A DNA stretch of 64,000 nucleotides, from contig NC_064622.1 of the NCBI RefSeq assembly GCF_023898315.1, positions 165,746,178-165,810,177 on the forward strand, written 5' to 3'. This DNA comes from Schistocerca nitens. Lineage: Eukaryota; Arthropoda; Insecta; Orthoptera; Acrididae. The notes beneath the pieces were generated by a model. That model was not told where the DNA came from and did not search any database. It saw only the letters and a program-made list of their open reading frames with translations. The position numbers and the translations under genes are program-made. Below are positions 21,701 through 33,375 of the stretch, one piece after another (positions within the stretch are counted from its first letter, which is position 1; the number at the start of each line of letters is the position of its first letter).

Positions 21701-22004
21701 GGCGCATCATCGTCATTTCTGTCACGGTCGCGACATCACCTCTGTTGTTTACAAAATACCCTTGTGACCTAGCCTAGCATAAGCTCAAGTGTGTGTGACC
21801 TTTACTAAACAGGTCTGCAGAAAATGTATGTATTAAAAGGTGGGTACCAATAATGGTCACAGGTTTATTTGGCACGCAGTAGAACGTCAAAGAAGTACTG
21901 AAAAAACATGAAGTGCCATACCCAGGAGATATACACCAACTGTCCCGTGAAAGCCTGCTTACAAAGTTTTGAGAAATAGTGGTAAGTGACTAGTCTAGGA
22001 ACAT

Positions 22005-22225
22005 ACTACAGCCTCCTGAGTCCTTATTACTCACGTAGGGACCGCGCAGATAAAATCAGACTAATTGCAGAGCCTACATATACTTTGAAGCAGTCATTCT
22101 TCCCGCGCCACATACACGAACAGGAAGAAACCGTAATTATGAGGTACAGCGGGATGTACTCTCTGCCGTGCGGTTCACAGTGATTTTCAGAAAAGGTCTC
22201 CAAGTGCAAATGTAGATGAGCAAAC
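22005..22225 (+). pseudogene. LINE-B family remnant, 3' terminus
   Basis: Matches the last part of LINE-B (about 9715-9874). Both have an AGCAGTC(A/G)TTCTTCCC block, a GTACACTCTC or TACCCTCCGCC-type block, a GGTTCACAGTG or GGTGGCTCGCGG-type block, and the family's terminal AAATGTAGATG. It is about 220 bp and heavily diverged. It also confirms that LINE-B at 9874 ends at its natural terminus. Confidence 0.55.
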
Positions 22226-22736
22226 ACATATAGAAGTAGTTTGTGCCTTGTATACCTGCAGCCTCACTATAAAAAATTGTTTCAGGTGTGCTTTGTTGCA
22301 TAGCTCGACACTTGTCCACTAATGCACGACGTAAACCTTGAAATGACGATCTCTGTCTCGCAGTTCCCTCTCCACACGAGCTGAAGCGCAACTCTGACGT
22401 AACATTTCCATGTGAACACGACCTTGTCATGGTGCATGACGAAGCTCCTTAGGCAACTCGGAACTGCGTTTTGCTTCTCATCGTTAGCCAAAGGACAAAC
22501 CCTCTGAATCACGCCATCCAGTTCGCAGTTTTCTACCTAACAAGAGCTTATCTTCCCGTTCGGCATCTGTTAAGAATAAATGGACACTGGAAATCCTGAA
22601 GACACGGAGACCAATCTACTGAAACAATGAGAAGCTCAAATGCAAGCTACAGTATTTAAGATGTATAGAACTGTTATTTATTTATTCATTGGCGTGAAAC
22701 GCATCCAATTTCAGCATACAAGATACAGACACATTC
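22226..22736. other. no gene seen
   Basis: Overlapping open frames of 76-97 codons on the minus strand (22137-22512) look like chance; no motif was found. Confidence 0.35.
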
Positions 22737-23584
22737 GAGGGCGGTTTTATAAGTCTGGTAAATTACCATGAAAGAATGGAACACTTTTGTTGCGCCTTCA
22801 CGGTTGGTAAGCCTGATTATCCCATGGAACGATTAAGAATTTCTACACTGTACAACGTTCAGTTCATTGTTGACAGCCATTTGAATTTTTCACTGTGCCG
22901 ACTGCGAGTGAAAATGGAGAAAAACGAGTTTCATGCTGTTATTAAACATTTTCATTTGAAGGACTAGACTGCCGCATAAATCAAACCCGAACTGGATGAA
23001 ATTCAAAATCCGTGATAATGGTAATGCACGACCGCCGAATAAAATATAGCGAGGCTGCTGAGACTATGAATTTCAACCGAGTGAGTGCATAAATCCTACA
23101 CTGAGAATTGGTTACAAAGAAGCTGCGTGCGAGGTGGATGCCGCGATTGCTCACAGTCAACCAAAAGCGCACCCGACATATTTCAGCACAATATCTGACG
23201 ATGTTTAATGGTAATCCGTAAACTTTCTGTTGCTTGTTGATGAAACCTGGATCCATCATTACACACCAGAGTCAAAACAGCAGCCAAAACAATGGACCAG
23301 GGCAGATGAAATTTCAACGAGAAAGCAAGGCCCATTTTGTCAGCTGATAAGGTGATGGCCACTGTTTTCTGAGATACCCATGGAATGATCATCATAGAGT
23401 ACTTGGAAAAAGGCAGAACCATAATGGACCCTACTATGCTTAGGGTGACCATATTTTCTTCGGACAAAAGTGGGACTTTCATACATTTTCTTGGCCAAAA
23501 AGTGGGACAATTTTTATTTCTCGTTAAATATCACTTTTAATGCTAACATTTCTTCTTCCTCTGCAAATATAGCCTTCACTGATA

Positions 23585-23586
<2 letters not shown>

Positions 23587-23653
<67 letters not shown>
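23587..23653. repeat. (GT)n microsatellite
   Basis: About 33 GT units in the terminal part of the hAT element; no coding meaning. Confidence 0.95.
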
Positions 23654-23655
<2 letters not shown>

Positions 23656-23899
23656 AAAACCAAACAAGGAATGGAAACACTAGAAAGAAGCACATTTCAA
23701 GTTTTCAGAAATTTACTTATTAAGAAACGTAACATTTAAACACAGAATGTAGGAAGACATACAGTAATATCACTACAAAAAAAGTTCTTAGTGAACACAA
23801 GGAATTTATGGTTTTGTGGATTCCACACTGCAATCATATTTCTTCAAAGATGAAATTTCATTCAGCAACTCAGGTTTGCCTAATAGGTATGAATAGAAG

Positions 23900-24045
23900 T
23901 CGGTTCAACTGTATTTACTGAAGTTTAAACAGGTAAGTAAAATACACTTCACGCTCCTCACCATAAATTTATTCCTCTCATCTGTCCACTGTGACGATAG
24001 TAAGCTGAAAACTCTTTCAACATTTGCATTGTGGGCAGGGAGGGA
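23900..24045 (-). pseudogene. hAT transposase, C-terminal dimerisation region
   Basis: Minus-strand text FFSLPAHNANVERVFSLLSS, then QWTDERNKF, is the classic hAT C-terminal motif (NA-VERVFS--W-DER). It lies directly beyond the 3' end of the inserted RTE LINE. It joins in sense to SLNIAQYFF on the other side of the insertion, with the target copy AAAGAAGT at both junctions. Confidence 0.8.
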
Positions 24046-24092
24046 AAAGAAGTCATCATCATCAGTTATCTGCTATATTAGCAGGTCCTTTG

Positions 24093-24566
24093 TGTAGTGG
24101 ACTGACAAGGCAGCCAGTCCACAGTGACGGGTAACCGAAAGGCACGCGTACACACACGCCGACTGGCGTTAAGTCTGAAACAGGATACGTGATGAAAGCT
24201 ATAAAGAAAAGAACGGAGCTTCTCGTATACTTAACTTTAATTCATTGTGGTACATTTCTCTTGATAATACAAGTGAGACTCTCTCCAGATATGGTTAATG
24301 CCTTTTGCTAGGTCGTAGCCATGGACTTAGCTGAAGGCTATTCTAACTGTCTCTCGGCAATTGAGAGAAAGGCTTCGTACGTGTAGTCGCTAGCAACGTC
24401 GTCGTACAACTGGGGCGAGTGCTAGTCAGTCTCTCGAGACCTGCCGTGTGGTGGCGCTCGATCTGCGATCCTGACAGTGGCGACACGCGGGTCCGACATG
24501 TACTAATGGACCGCGGCCGATTTAAGCTACCACCTAGCAAGTGTGGTGTCTGGCGGTGACACCATA
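24093..24566 (-). repeat. gypsy 3' LTR
   Basis: Nearly identical to the 5' LTR, except that it starts TATGG instead of TGTGG and has one internal difference. Directly upstream (24567-24580 on the plus strand) is the polypurine tract, GCGGGGGAGGAA in sense orientation, which primes plus-strand synthesis. Confidence 0.9.
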
Positions 24567-26684
24567 TTCCTCCCCCGCAAATCGGCGAACGGTCGTGTGA
24601 TAAGGCTTCCGCCCGCCGTGGGGAGGACCCCATGTTGACGTATGCGATGAGGTGGGGAGCCTAACAACAGGCGAGGCTGTGCCACCCGCACCCGGCCATT
24701 CGGTCCGAGGGGAGCTAGGAAACGCCTGTAAACCTAGTCCAGGGTGCACGTCAACATGCGGTGTATGCGCCCGTAATGAGACAGGAGGGGCCGAAGGGTC
24801 GACCTCCATTGCGTCGGGGGATCCGACGCGCGATGACGACATCTGGTCACGGGAAGCTATCGGCGGCGCGTGACCCAGGAAGGCGCCAGGCGGCTGCAGC
24901 GAAGCGCCCACTGCGGGCGGCGCCGGCGGGAGAACAGGCGGCGGCGGTGGCGGCGGCGGCGGCGCGTCGCCATGGGGCAAAATGGAAGGCATCGTCGGGA
25001 ACACCTGGGGATGAGGCGAGACAGTAGATGGGTCCCCAGGGCGCTGACCGGACGGCACCGTCGCTGAAAGCAGACGAGGAGCGGCAGAACCCAGGCGACG
25101 ACAGAGGCGCAGCTGATTGAGATGCCGACGCACCTCACCAGAGGCCCCCAAAACCAAATACATCGCGCGGCCGAGGCAGCGAAGAATGCGCCCTGCGAGC
25201 CAACGCCGTGAACCGCGATAGTTGCGATAGAATAGAACGTCGCCTGGAGCAAAAGCAGGAGTCTGCCGCTGCACAGGAACCTGATGCGGCGGATGCAGCA
25301 AAGACATCAAGGTTCGATGAGGACGACCATGGAGCAACTCAGCCGGCGAGCGACCATCGCGGGGCTGAGAGCGATACGAAGACAAAAAGAGCAATAACGC
25401 GTCCTCCTGAGAATGCGACTCTTTCAACTTCAACATCTGTGACTTGAAAGTTCGGACCAATCGTTCAGCGGCACCGTTTGACTGAGGCGAAAACGGCGCG
25501 GATGTCAGATGTTGAATACCATTGGCCTTGCAGAACGACTGAAATTCTGCGGACATGAATTGTGGGCCATTGTCGGAAACAATAGTCTGTGGAAGACCTT
25601 CAACGCAAAAAATAGCGGATAACGCTTGGATGGTGGCAGAAGACCTCGTGGAAGACAGCCGGACAACAAAAGGAAAATTACTGAAATAATCGACCACAAC
25701 CAACCATCGAGCATTCCAGAATGGGCCAGCAAATTCTATGTGCAAGCGTTGCCAAGGGGAAGTGGCTTTCGGCCATGCAAAGAATTTCCGCGGGGGCGCG
25801 GATTGTTGTTCGGCACACGCCATGCAAGAAGAGCACATAGTCGTAATCGCAGCATCGATTCCGAACCAAGTACAGTGCTGACGAGCAAGTTGTTTCGTTC
25901 GCACCATACCCCAATGTCCTTGGTGAAGAAGCGTTAAGACAGATGACTGTAACGAACGTGGGACCACGACCCTGGACTGATCATTATCCGAACGCAACAA
26001 CAAAACACCACGTCGTACAAAAAGTCTCTCCTTGTGAGCAAAAAATCGGCGAACCAACGGATCCTCGATCCGTTACTTCGACAAGAGCCATTGCGTAGCA
26101 ACAAAACGCAGAACGGTAGCAAGGACAGGGTCAGAAGCTGTGGCTGTAGCTACACGACGAAAATCAATCGGAAACGATTCGACCACGTCATCGGTTTCCG
26201 AGTCAATGAACATGCAAGCAAGTTCGGAAGAATCGAATGCTTTATCCTCAGCAACAGGCAAACGGGACAACGCAGCAGCGTTGCCGTGCTTAGCAGCGGA
26301 CCGATACAAGATATCGTAGCGATTAGCGACCTCATCACGCAATGCGTGGGGAAAATTGCGCGCTCTGAAAAATTGCGGTTGCGCGTTGACTTTCAGTTCC
26401 AAATGTGCTTCATAGTTCGTAGCGCAACCAAGGCCCGGTGCAAAAATGTCTGCAAATTCCACACATAGACGAGAAACACTGGCGGAAGGCACAGTCTCGT
26501 TCACTGATAGGACCTGATTTACGATTGACAAGTTAAGCAACTGAAATAAATCTAAACCAAACAAGTTCACTGCCGAAGAAGAACGAAGAACGTAAAAAGA
26601 CACAAGTTTTGGTTGTCCCTTGTATGTTGCAAGAAGGCTGCACTGTCCTAACACAGGGATATTCTGTCCTGAATAACTCGTGAG
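24534..26684 (-). pseudogene. gypsy pol: protease end, integrase; RT/RNase H deleted
   Basis: Same frame as gag. After the TAG comes the end of the protease (NIPVLGQCSLL) and the approach to reverse transcriptase (FFRARNFPHALRDEV). The text then jumps at about 26320 to the RNase H-integrase linker (YDILYRSAAKHGNAAALSRLP); the polymerase and RNase H in between are gone. A TAA at 26073-26075 follows. Integrase is otherwise continuous: zinc finger LLHQGHWG with CSSCMAC, core LHIEFAGPF (Glu where the family normally has the first catalytic Asp), IVSDNGPQF, and PQSNGAAERLVRTFK with the catalytic Glu. A proline-rich C terminus runs into the 3' LTR. It cannot move on its own. Confidence 0.8.
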
Positions 26685-28028
26685 CTAAACATTTGCTGCA
26701 CGCAACGGAGGTGCGCCCAGTTGTTTGTACATGGCGTGATTGAGCAATGAAACTGCAGTTCCGGTATCGAGCTGGAATGGTATCACTTGTCCGGCAAAGT
26801 CCAAATCTACAAAAAGTTTATTGTCCTGCTGACGACAAGAGCGACTGTTTTGTGCAACTTGAACAGACACTGGAACAGAATCACGCGCGACGTGACGGGA
26901 CTTCCGTCGACGTCGACGCACACTTTTTGTGGGACGAACACAGTCACTGTTAGCGAGAGGAACACTGGGCGGAGTGGCAGTAACTACATGAATGTCCATG
27001 GGCGAAGGTTCCCGAGCCTGATTGTCCTTGGTTCGATTCCGGCGCGAAGCAAAGGGCCTGGAATGGTTGTGATTGTCCGATCTGAGCTTTTTCTGGCAAA
27101 CACTTTGAACATGTCCTTTCTTATGACAGTAAAAGCAAATAGCTTGGCGTGACGGGCAATTGTCACGCGAATGTCTAGTTGCACACCGCGGGCATGATTT
27201 CACTGCATTTGCTTGCCTACGCGGCACACGTGTTTGAGAGCTAGGCCGCAGCTGCGCGGACGTGTGTGAGGGCTGTGTAGCGGTCCATGCAGCATGCCCG
27301 GCGGGCCGGTTAATGTGACACACGGCTGGCGAAGTTTCAAATGATTCCTGAGCAAAGTCAAGTGTGTCTTGCCCATCTAATATGTCTATCACTTGTTGAA
27401 GGGAGGGATTAACTAGTTTCAAAATCTGTTCCCTTATACGAACATCAGAAACGTTCTGTGCAATTGCATCACGTACCATTGTATCTGAATAAGGGAGTCC
27501 ACATTCACACGCAAATGCACAATCCCTTGTAAGGCCTTGCAATGTTGCAACCCACTTCCTATTAGTCTGACCGGCCATACGTTTTGTACGAAAGAACGTA
27601 TACCGTTTTGCAACGACATTTACTGTTTCCTTGAAGTAGGCATCTAAAGCAGACAATATTTCTTCGTATGACAGAGTTGCTACGTCGCGCCAGGGAAACA
27701 AATTCACTATCACACGGTAGATGGACACACCTACACACGAAAGCAAAAACGGATGCCGCTCATTACGTTGAATTCTGTAGGCGGCGAGATGAAATCCAAA
27801 TTGTCGTGACCATTCCGTCCAAGACTCCTCGTCCGCCTTATACGGACGAAACGGTGGTGCAACTGCGTGTTGTGGCTGCGGTAGCGATGAAGCGGCGGCG
27901 GCCGCATCGGTTTGCAGCGCACGTTGACCCTGGACGAGCTGTCCAAGGGCATCCAATAACGCCTGCGTCTGCTGATTCTGCAAGCGATAAAATTCGGACA
28001 GTACATCCGGAGAATGTGGCGAAGCCAT
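26685..28028 (-). CDS. gypsy gag-protease frame (ends at in-frame TAG)
   Basis: The frame is open from inside the LTR, but the first sensible start is the ATG at 28028 (MASPHSPDVLSEFY). It encodes capsid-like gag; a CPRCATRHSRDNC segment followed by a CCHC zinc knuckle (CFYCHKKGHVQSVC) for RNA packaging; and at the C terminus the start of an aspartic protease, FQLDTGTAVSLL with the DTG catalytic triplet. The frame meets TAG at 26685-26687 inside the protease; the same frame continues beyond it. Whether the stop is a mutation or a read-through signal cannot be told from one copy; a single-base change of a lysine codon is the simpler reading. Confidence 0.8.
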   Translation of the reverse strand: MASPHSPDVLSEFYRLQNQQTQALLDALGQLVQGQRALQTDAAAAASSLPQPQHAVAPPFRPYKADEESWTEWSRQFGFHLAAYRIQRNERHPFLLSCVGVSIYRVIVNLFPWRDVATLSYEEILSALDAYFKETVNVVAKRYTFFRTKRMAGQTNRKWVATLQGLTRDCAFACECGLPYSDTMVRDAIAQNVSDVRIREQILKLVNPSLQQVIDILDGQDTLDFAQESFETSPAVCHINRPAGHAAWTATQPSHTSAQLRPSSQTRVPRRQANAVKSCPRCATRHSRDNCPSRQAICFYCHKKGHVQSVCQKKLRSDNHNHSRPFASRRNRTKDNQAREPSPMDIHVVTATPPSVPLANSDCVRPTKSVRRRRRKSRHVARDSVPVSVQVAQNSRSCRQQDNKLFVDLDFAGQVIPFQLDTGTAVSLLNHAMYKQLGAPPLRAANV

Positions 28029-28081
28029 GACACAAGCAAAGTAGTGCAAAGTAGAAAGAACACGTTTACACTCGTCGCCAA

Positions 28082-28555
28082 TGTAGTGGACTGACAAGGC
28101 AGCCAGTCCACAGTGACGGGTAACCGAAAGGCACGCGTACACACACGCCGACTGGCGTTAAGTCTGAAACAGGATACGTGATGAAAGCTATAAAGAAAAG
28201 AACGGAGCTTCTCGTATACTTAACTTTAATTCATTGTGGTACATTTCTCTTGATAATACAAGTGAGACTCTCTCCAGATATGGTTAATGCCTTTTGCTAG
28301 GTCGTAGCCATGGACTTAGCTGAAGGCTATTCTAACTGTCTCTCGGCAATTGAGAGAAAGGCTTCGTACGTGTAGTCGCTAGCAACGTCGTCGTACAACT
28401 AGGGCGAGTGCTAGTCAGTCTCTCGAGACCTGCCGTGTGGTGGCGCTCGATCTGCGATCCTGACAGTGGCGACACGCGGGTCCGACATGTACTAATGGAC
28501 CGCGGCCGATTTAAGCTACCACCTAGCAAGTGTGGTGTCTGGCGGTGACACCACA
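28082..28555 (-). repeat. gypsy 5' LTR
   Basis: In transcription orientation it starts TGTGGTGTCACCGCCAGAC and ends CCACTACA, with the canonical TG...CA ends. It should carry the promoter. Interior to it the tract TTGGCGACGAG is a candidate tRNA primer-binding site; I could not assign the tRNA. Confidence 0.9.
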
Positions 28556-28560
28556 CTTTG

Positions 28561-31142
28561 CCTCTCCATTTTCTGCTATCCACTGCTTCCTTCTTAAGGC
28601 TGCTGTATGTTGTACTGTCCATCATGTCATCCAGTATCTGGAATCTCTTCCTTCCTCGCTTCCTTTTCCCTTCTACATAACATTGTAAAACTGTTTTTAT
28701 CGGTCCGTCATTCTTTCTTAATATATACCCAATCCAATTTCTTTTTCTTCTCTTTATTACATCTAGTAACTGTCTTTTCTCTCGCACTCTTCTCAGTACC
28801 CCTTCATTTTTTACTCTGTCCATCCAATTTATTCTTTCCATCTTCCGCCATGTCCAGATCTCAAAAGCCTCCAGCCTTTCTGTCTTTTTTCCTCGTAGTC
28901 CATGTTTCAGCGCCATATAGAAGAAAACTCCATACAAGACATTTTATGAGTCTCTTTCTGAGTTCTCTGTCCAGACCGCTGCAGAAGATTCTCCTTTTCT
29001 TATAAAACGCCTCTTTTGCCATTGCTATCCTTGTTTTAATTTCTGTGGTGCACTTCCAGTCAGTGTCTATCCTGCTTCCAAGATACTTAAAATTTTGCAC
29101 CTGTTCTAGTGTTTCTCCATTCAGCATAATTTTTATTTCCTTATTTCCTCCTAGTGCCAATACTTTTGTTTTATTTGTGTTAATTTTCATTCCATATTTT
29201 TTTCCGTTAGTTGCAATGGTGTCCACCAAATCCTGTAATTCTTTTTCCCCTGTGGCTAGAAGGACCATGTCATCAGCAAATCTCAAACACACTACTCTTC
29301 TTCCTCCAATTTCTACTCCTTTGTCATCTAATGAGCATTGGTCAATCATCTTTTCCAAGTAGAGCTTGAAAAGAGTAGGTGATAAACAGCATCCTTGTCT
29401 TACTCCTTTTCCTACTCTGATCCAGTTTGTACTTTCTCCTCTAACTTTAACTGAAACTTTTTGATTAAGATATAATGAGTTTAAAAGTCTTCTGGTTTTC
29501 CAGTCCACTCTCTTTTCCCTCATTATAGTCGCCAGCTTGTCCCAAACCACATTGTCAAATGCCTCTTCTAGATCGATGAAGCACATATATAGGTCCCTTC
29601 CTTTTTCAATAAACCTTTCTCCCAAGCCCTATTGCATCTCTGGTGCCCGTATTCCGTCTAAAGCCAAACTGCCCCTCGCCAAGATTCTCCTCCATTACTT
29701 TTTCAAGTCTTTTATTAATAATTCTTAACATCACTTTGGCTGCATGTGAAATGAGGCTGATTGTCCCGTGCTCGCTGCATTTCTTGGTTCCTTGTTTTTT
29801 CAGTAATGGAATCATTACTGTTGTTAGAAAGTCCTCAGGCCATTCACCACTGTCATATATTTTATTACATAACCTCAATATTTCTCTTATTCCATCGTGG
29901 TTCAAGCATTTTAGTATTTTTCCCGGTATTGTATCTGTACCTACTGCTTTGCCATTTTTCATTGCAGCTATGTCAGACTTTACTTCTTCCATTATGATGG
30001 TCGGTCCTTTCTCGTCATCACTTGTTTTGTTCCCATGTCATAGTCTTTACTCTCTTGTATAGTAAGTCGTATCTTCTCTTCCTGTCCAGTTCTTCAGTTT
30101 CATCACATTCCTCTTTTAGCCATTTTTTCCTAGCCTGCTCTGTTTCTCTTCGCAGTTCATTATTTAACCTCTGGTATATCTTTCTTGCATCTTCAGTGTT
30201 CTTGTTTTTCAATTTTTTTCTCTTCTCCATCTTGGAAATCATTTCTTGTGTGACCCGTGGTTTTTTTTACCTTTTCCCTTTTACATATCCTATATTTTAC
30301 TGTCCTGCTTTAATGATTCCTTCTTTCATCATATTCCAGTACTCGTTGGCATTATCAGGTGCTTCTTTGTCTCGTAATGTGTTTAGAAAGTCCCGAGACA
30401 GCATTTCTGTAATTTGTTCTTTGTTGGATCTTATCTTCTCTAAATCCCACTTCTTCACCATGGTCGCCTTCTTCAGTTTTTTCATTCTTATTTCTGCCAT
30501 AAGTAAGTTGTGGTCACTATTAATATCTGCACCTGGTAATGTGTGCACCTTCTTGATTCCATTCCTGTATCTTTCTTCTACCAGTATAAAATCGATTTGG
30601 TTTCTGTATTTATCCCCTGGCGATTTCCAAGTGTAGAGCCTTCTCTTGTGGTTCTTGAACCATGTGTTTGCCGCTATCAGCTGCCTTTCCCTACAGAAGT
30701 CAATTAACCATTCACCTCTGTCATTTCTCTTTCCAAGACCATGACTGCCTACTATGTTTCTCTCTTTCCCTTCTCCCACAATGGCGTTCCAGTCTCCCAT
30801 TACTATTTTGCAGCATTTTTTATTTTCGTCCATTATTCTCTCTGTAACATTGTACGTTTCCTCTACAATTTGGTCATCATGTTCTGAAGTTGGCATATAC
30901 ACCTGAACAATCAGTAAATCTTTTTGTGCTCCTTTCAGCCTTACACCAATAACCTGGTCATTTGCATAGTCTACATATTCCACACATTTAGCCAATTCCT
31001 TTGTCATAATCATTCCTACTCCATTAATTCCTTTTACTTCTCCTCCTGAGTAGTAGAATACATATTCATCTGACTGCAACTCTCCATGTCCATTCCATCT
31101 TACCTCAGCAACTCCTACGAGGTCCATATGATTCGTTTCCAT
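28561..31142 (-). pseudogene. RTE LINE ORF: endonuclease and reverse transcriptase
   Basis: Endonuclease (31142-30297, 281 residues): GVAEVRWNGHGELQ, VYMPTSEHDD, KIVMGDWNAIVG, RLYTWKSPGDKYRNQIDFIL and GADINSDHNLLMAEI, all RTE hallmarks. In-frame stops follow near 30297-30243. Reverse transcriptase pieces in shifted frames: AMKNGKAVGTDTIPGKILK (29992-29606), then FIDLEEAFDNVVW, VRQGCCLSPTLF and LRFADDMVLLATG (29625-28861), and the C-terminal AETWTTRKKDRK, with LEAFEIWTWRKMERINWMD in the next frame. At least two frameshifts plus stops leave it inactive, although the catalytic FADD is kept. Confidence 0.8.
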
Positions 31143-31643
31143 CCCTCTTTTAAGGTTTTCTAGTTTTCCTGCTTGTAGCAGAGTTCTGACATTTCAGGTA
31201 CCAATTCTCGTTTTGATTTTTTGCCTCCTTTCAATTTGTCCCCCCCGGAGATCCGAATGGGGGACTATTTTACCTCCGGACACTGATTTAACATGAGAGG
31301 AAGCCATTTTTTGTGCATAAAGTGGAGACTGCGTTATGCAGGGAAGATAATCTGCGGTGGTATTCCGTTGCCTTCCGCAGTTCTGGAGGCCGCCCCTAAC
31401 ATGGGAGGCAGACGCCTTTTGCAGCCGCCCGCTCCGGGTCAGACGCTGCATGAGAAGTATAGGTTGGAAAATGAAAGACCCCTAGCCCTCGAAACCTAAT
31501 AGCGTCAGGGTCGGAAAAGAACAAGAGCTGGCCGAGGGTGGCCAGATAGGAAAGATAAAAGTAAGGAGCCTGGCATAAGTAAGTGGAAGCAATGCCAGGA
31601 CTCAGCTCGGGGCCCTGTGGTCGCCAGCCACGTATAAAGAAGT

Positions 31644-33325
31644 ACTGCGCTATATTAAGCGATTCTCTGAACTGTTCATTACACTGGTAAGATCTGAAAA
31701 ACCGACACCATTTTTCATGTGCCATCAACTGGTTCCATTGTTCACTGTCTGTTTCCACTTGTTGTTTTACAAATGACTGTATATGAACTATTTCATCAAA
31801 TAAGAAGCTGCCATTTACTAGAATGCCCTTTTCATTTAGCCACATTAAAGTATTTTCAACTACTGACCATTCTTGTGGTTCTGTGAGCATCATCCATGAG
31901 AATACAGAAAACTCAGCTATTCCCTGTAACCATGAGGATAAATAGTCAACTGAAGCATAATAAAACGTTGATACTGCTATGTCAAATTTCTTAACAGACT
32001 GGTCATTATAATCATTCAGCAGTTTTTTTACACTTAGTGGTACAAAATGTACATGTTTCCTTGAATTTAGACTTGTCAAAGCTTTATTTAAGACTGCTAA
32101 TACTTCACATATGGAATTATTCTGTTTCTCAACGCTCAGAATGGATTGTTGGAAAACGCTCATTTGTGAATGCACAAAAAAGTAAATAACATTCACTTAT
32201 AGGATCACTGAAAAAACTCTTTAAGATTGCAGGGCACTTTGAGTTAGACTACGACAAAAAGTACATTTTCAAGATCCTTTCTATGGCTAGCAACAATGAA
32301 AGCCACCTTGTTTTGAAAAGGAAAGTAAATTTTTGTAAGTGACACCAACAAATTCACAGAATTCAGTGAGTTCTGCAACACGAATAGAAAAAATATGAAA
32401 ATGGTTGTACAACTTCATGACAATGCAGTCAATGTCAACAGGTAAAACATCACAAGCTCTTTGAAGTGTGTTATGAACAACATGTGCTGGACAACCTATG
32501 CCAACAATGTTAGAGTTTTTTAATTTTTCTTTCAGATGTGTGAAAACATTATTACCCTCTTTCTTCATTAACCCCCCAAAATTATAGTTAGTATTGGTTG
32601 CACCAAATGCAACACACTTCGAGATGATACTGAATGGCTGTATAACATGAGAAAGATAATTGGAAATTGTTTCGGACTTTTCGTTCTGCAATTTATCAAG
32701 ATCAAGCAATTTCGTCTGCAGTTCACCCTCACTTACAGAAAAATACTGAACTATCACAGGAAAAATTTTCTGATGCCTATGGTTGCTAGCATCAGTAGAT
32801 ACTGAAAAGTATTTTGCACTGTTTACAGCAGATATTTGCTGTTTCTGGGAATGCGGAGCTATAACATTGGTGATAATTGCTTCACACTTTGTTCTTCCAC
32901 ACGAAACATTTTCTGCAATCTTACAATCAGGAAAACTTTTTTTGTTTACTTGAACACTGCAGATAGCTTTGGTGGTGTTTAACAACATGGAATGACAGGG
33001 TTCCTTCTGCTGCAGCTACGTTTTTCTGTTGCTGTGTATTTGAAGTTACAAAATATCTCGTCATTTTTTGCAAGAAACCTGCCGATCGAAGATTCTTCCT
33101 GTGTTTCTCTGATTCCAAATGATGCTTGAGATCTGCAGCACCACCATGAGACACGGATACAGCACAGTTACATACGTTACATTTTTGCTGAACAGTCATT
33201 ATCTGTAGCAGTGAAGCAAGGAAATTTCCTCTGAAGCTCTTCCGAAAACTTTGAATTTCATTTCGGCATCGCCACGACGTACTACACTTCACGAAACTGA
33301 TACTGAGTACTGACAACAATGGCAA
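31644..33325 (-). pseudogene. hAT transposase, N-terminal and middle part
   Basis: There are three overlapping or adjacent frames. The first (33325-32927) has a BED-type zinc finger: CNVCNC, then HHLESEKHRKN. The second (32988-32287) has SVSTDASNHRHQKIFPVIVQ, the region of the first catalytic aspartate, and CPAHVVHNTLQRACD. The third (32196 down to about 31644) continues as WSVVENTLMWLNEKGILVNG and SLNIAQYFF, and is then cut by the RTE LINE. Frameshifts separate the pieces, so no working enzyme is made. The protein resembles the BED-finger hAT group that also gave rise to ZNF862/KIAA1586-like host genes. Confidence 0.75.
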
Positions 33326-33375
33326 GCAAAAGCATAGAAAATAAGAGTACGCAACAATTATAGTGCTTAAGCTGT

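Larger units (their letters stand above)
24093..28555 (-). mobile_element. gypsy-type LTR retrotransposon, RT-deleted, young
   Basis: Two 474-bp LTRs (24093-24566, 28082-28555) bound an internal region with gag, protease and integrase on the minus strand. A 5-bp target duplication CTTTG lies at 24088-24092 and 28556-28560. The LTRs differ at about two positions by eye (one near 24412 and 28401, one at the terminus), so insertion was recent. The internal region is about 3.5 kb, short for a gypsy element, because the reverse transcriptase and RNase H segment is missing. No envelope-like frame was seen. It sits some 40 bp from the 3' end of the RTE LINE. Confidence 0.92.
24054..31635 (-). mobile_element. 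RTE-type LINE, inserted in hAT and split by gypsy
   Basis: Minus strand. The 5' UTR runs from about 31635 and contains the GCCAGGCTCCTTACTTTTAT type leader and GACCCTGACGCTATTAGG. The endonuclease and reverse transcriptase follow down to 28561. After the gypsy insertion, the last stretch down to 24054 ends in a GATGATGATGA tail. The target duplication AAAGAAGT lies at 24046-24053 and 31636-31643. Without gypsy the element is about 3.1 kb, the usual RTE length, so it is essentially full length. Confidence 0.85.

Noticed and set aside
24343..24633. 96-codon frame in the gypsy LTR, also read at 28332-28937
   Set aside because: Both come from the two LTR copies and run through non-coding LTR sequence; the second is fused by chance to the RTE C terminus.
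31396..32196. 266-codon frame as a single protein
   Set aside because: It fuses hAT transposase (to about 31644) with RTE 5' UTR at the insertion junction and is not a real protein.
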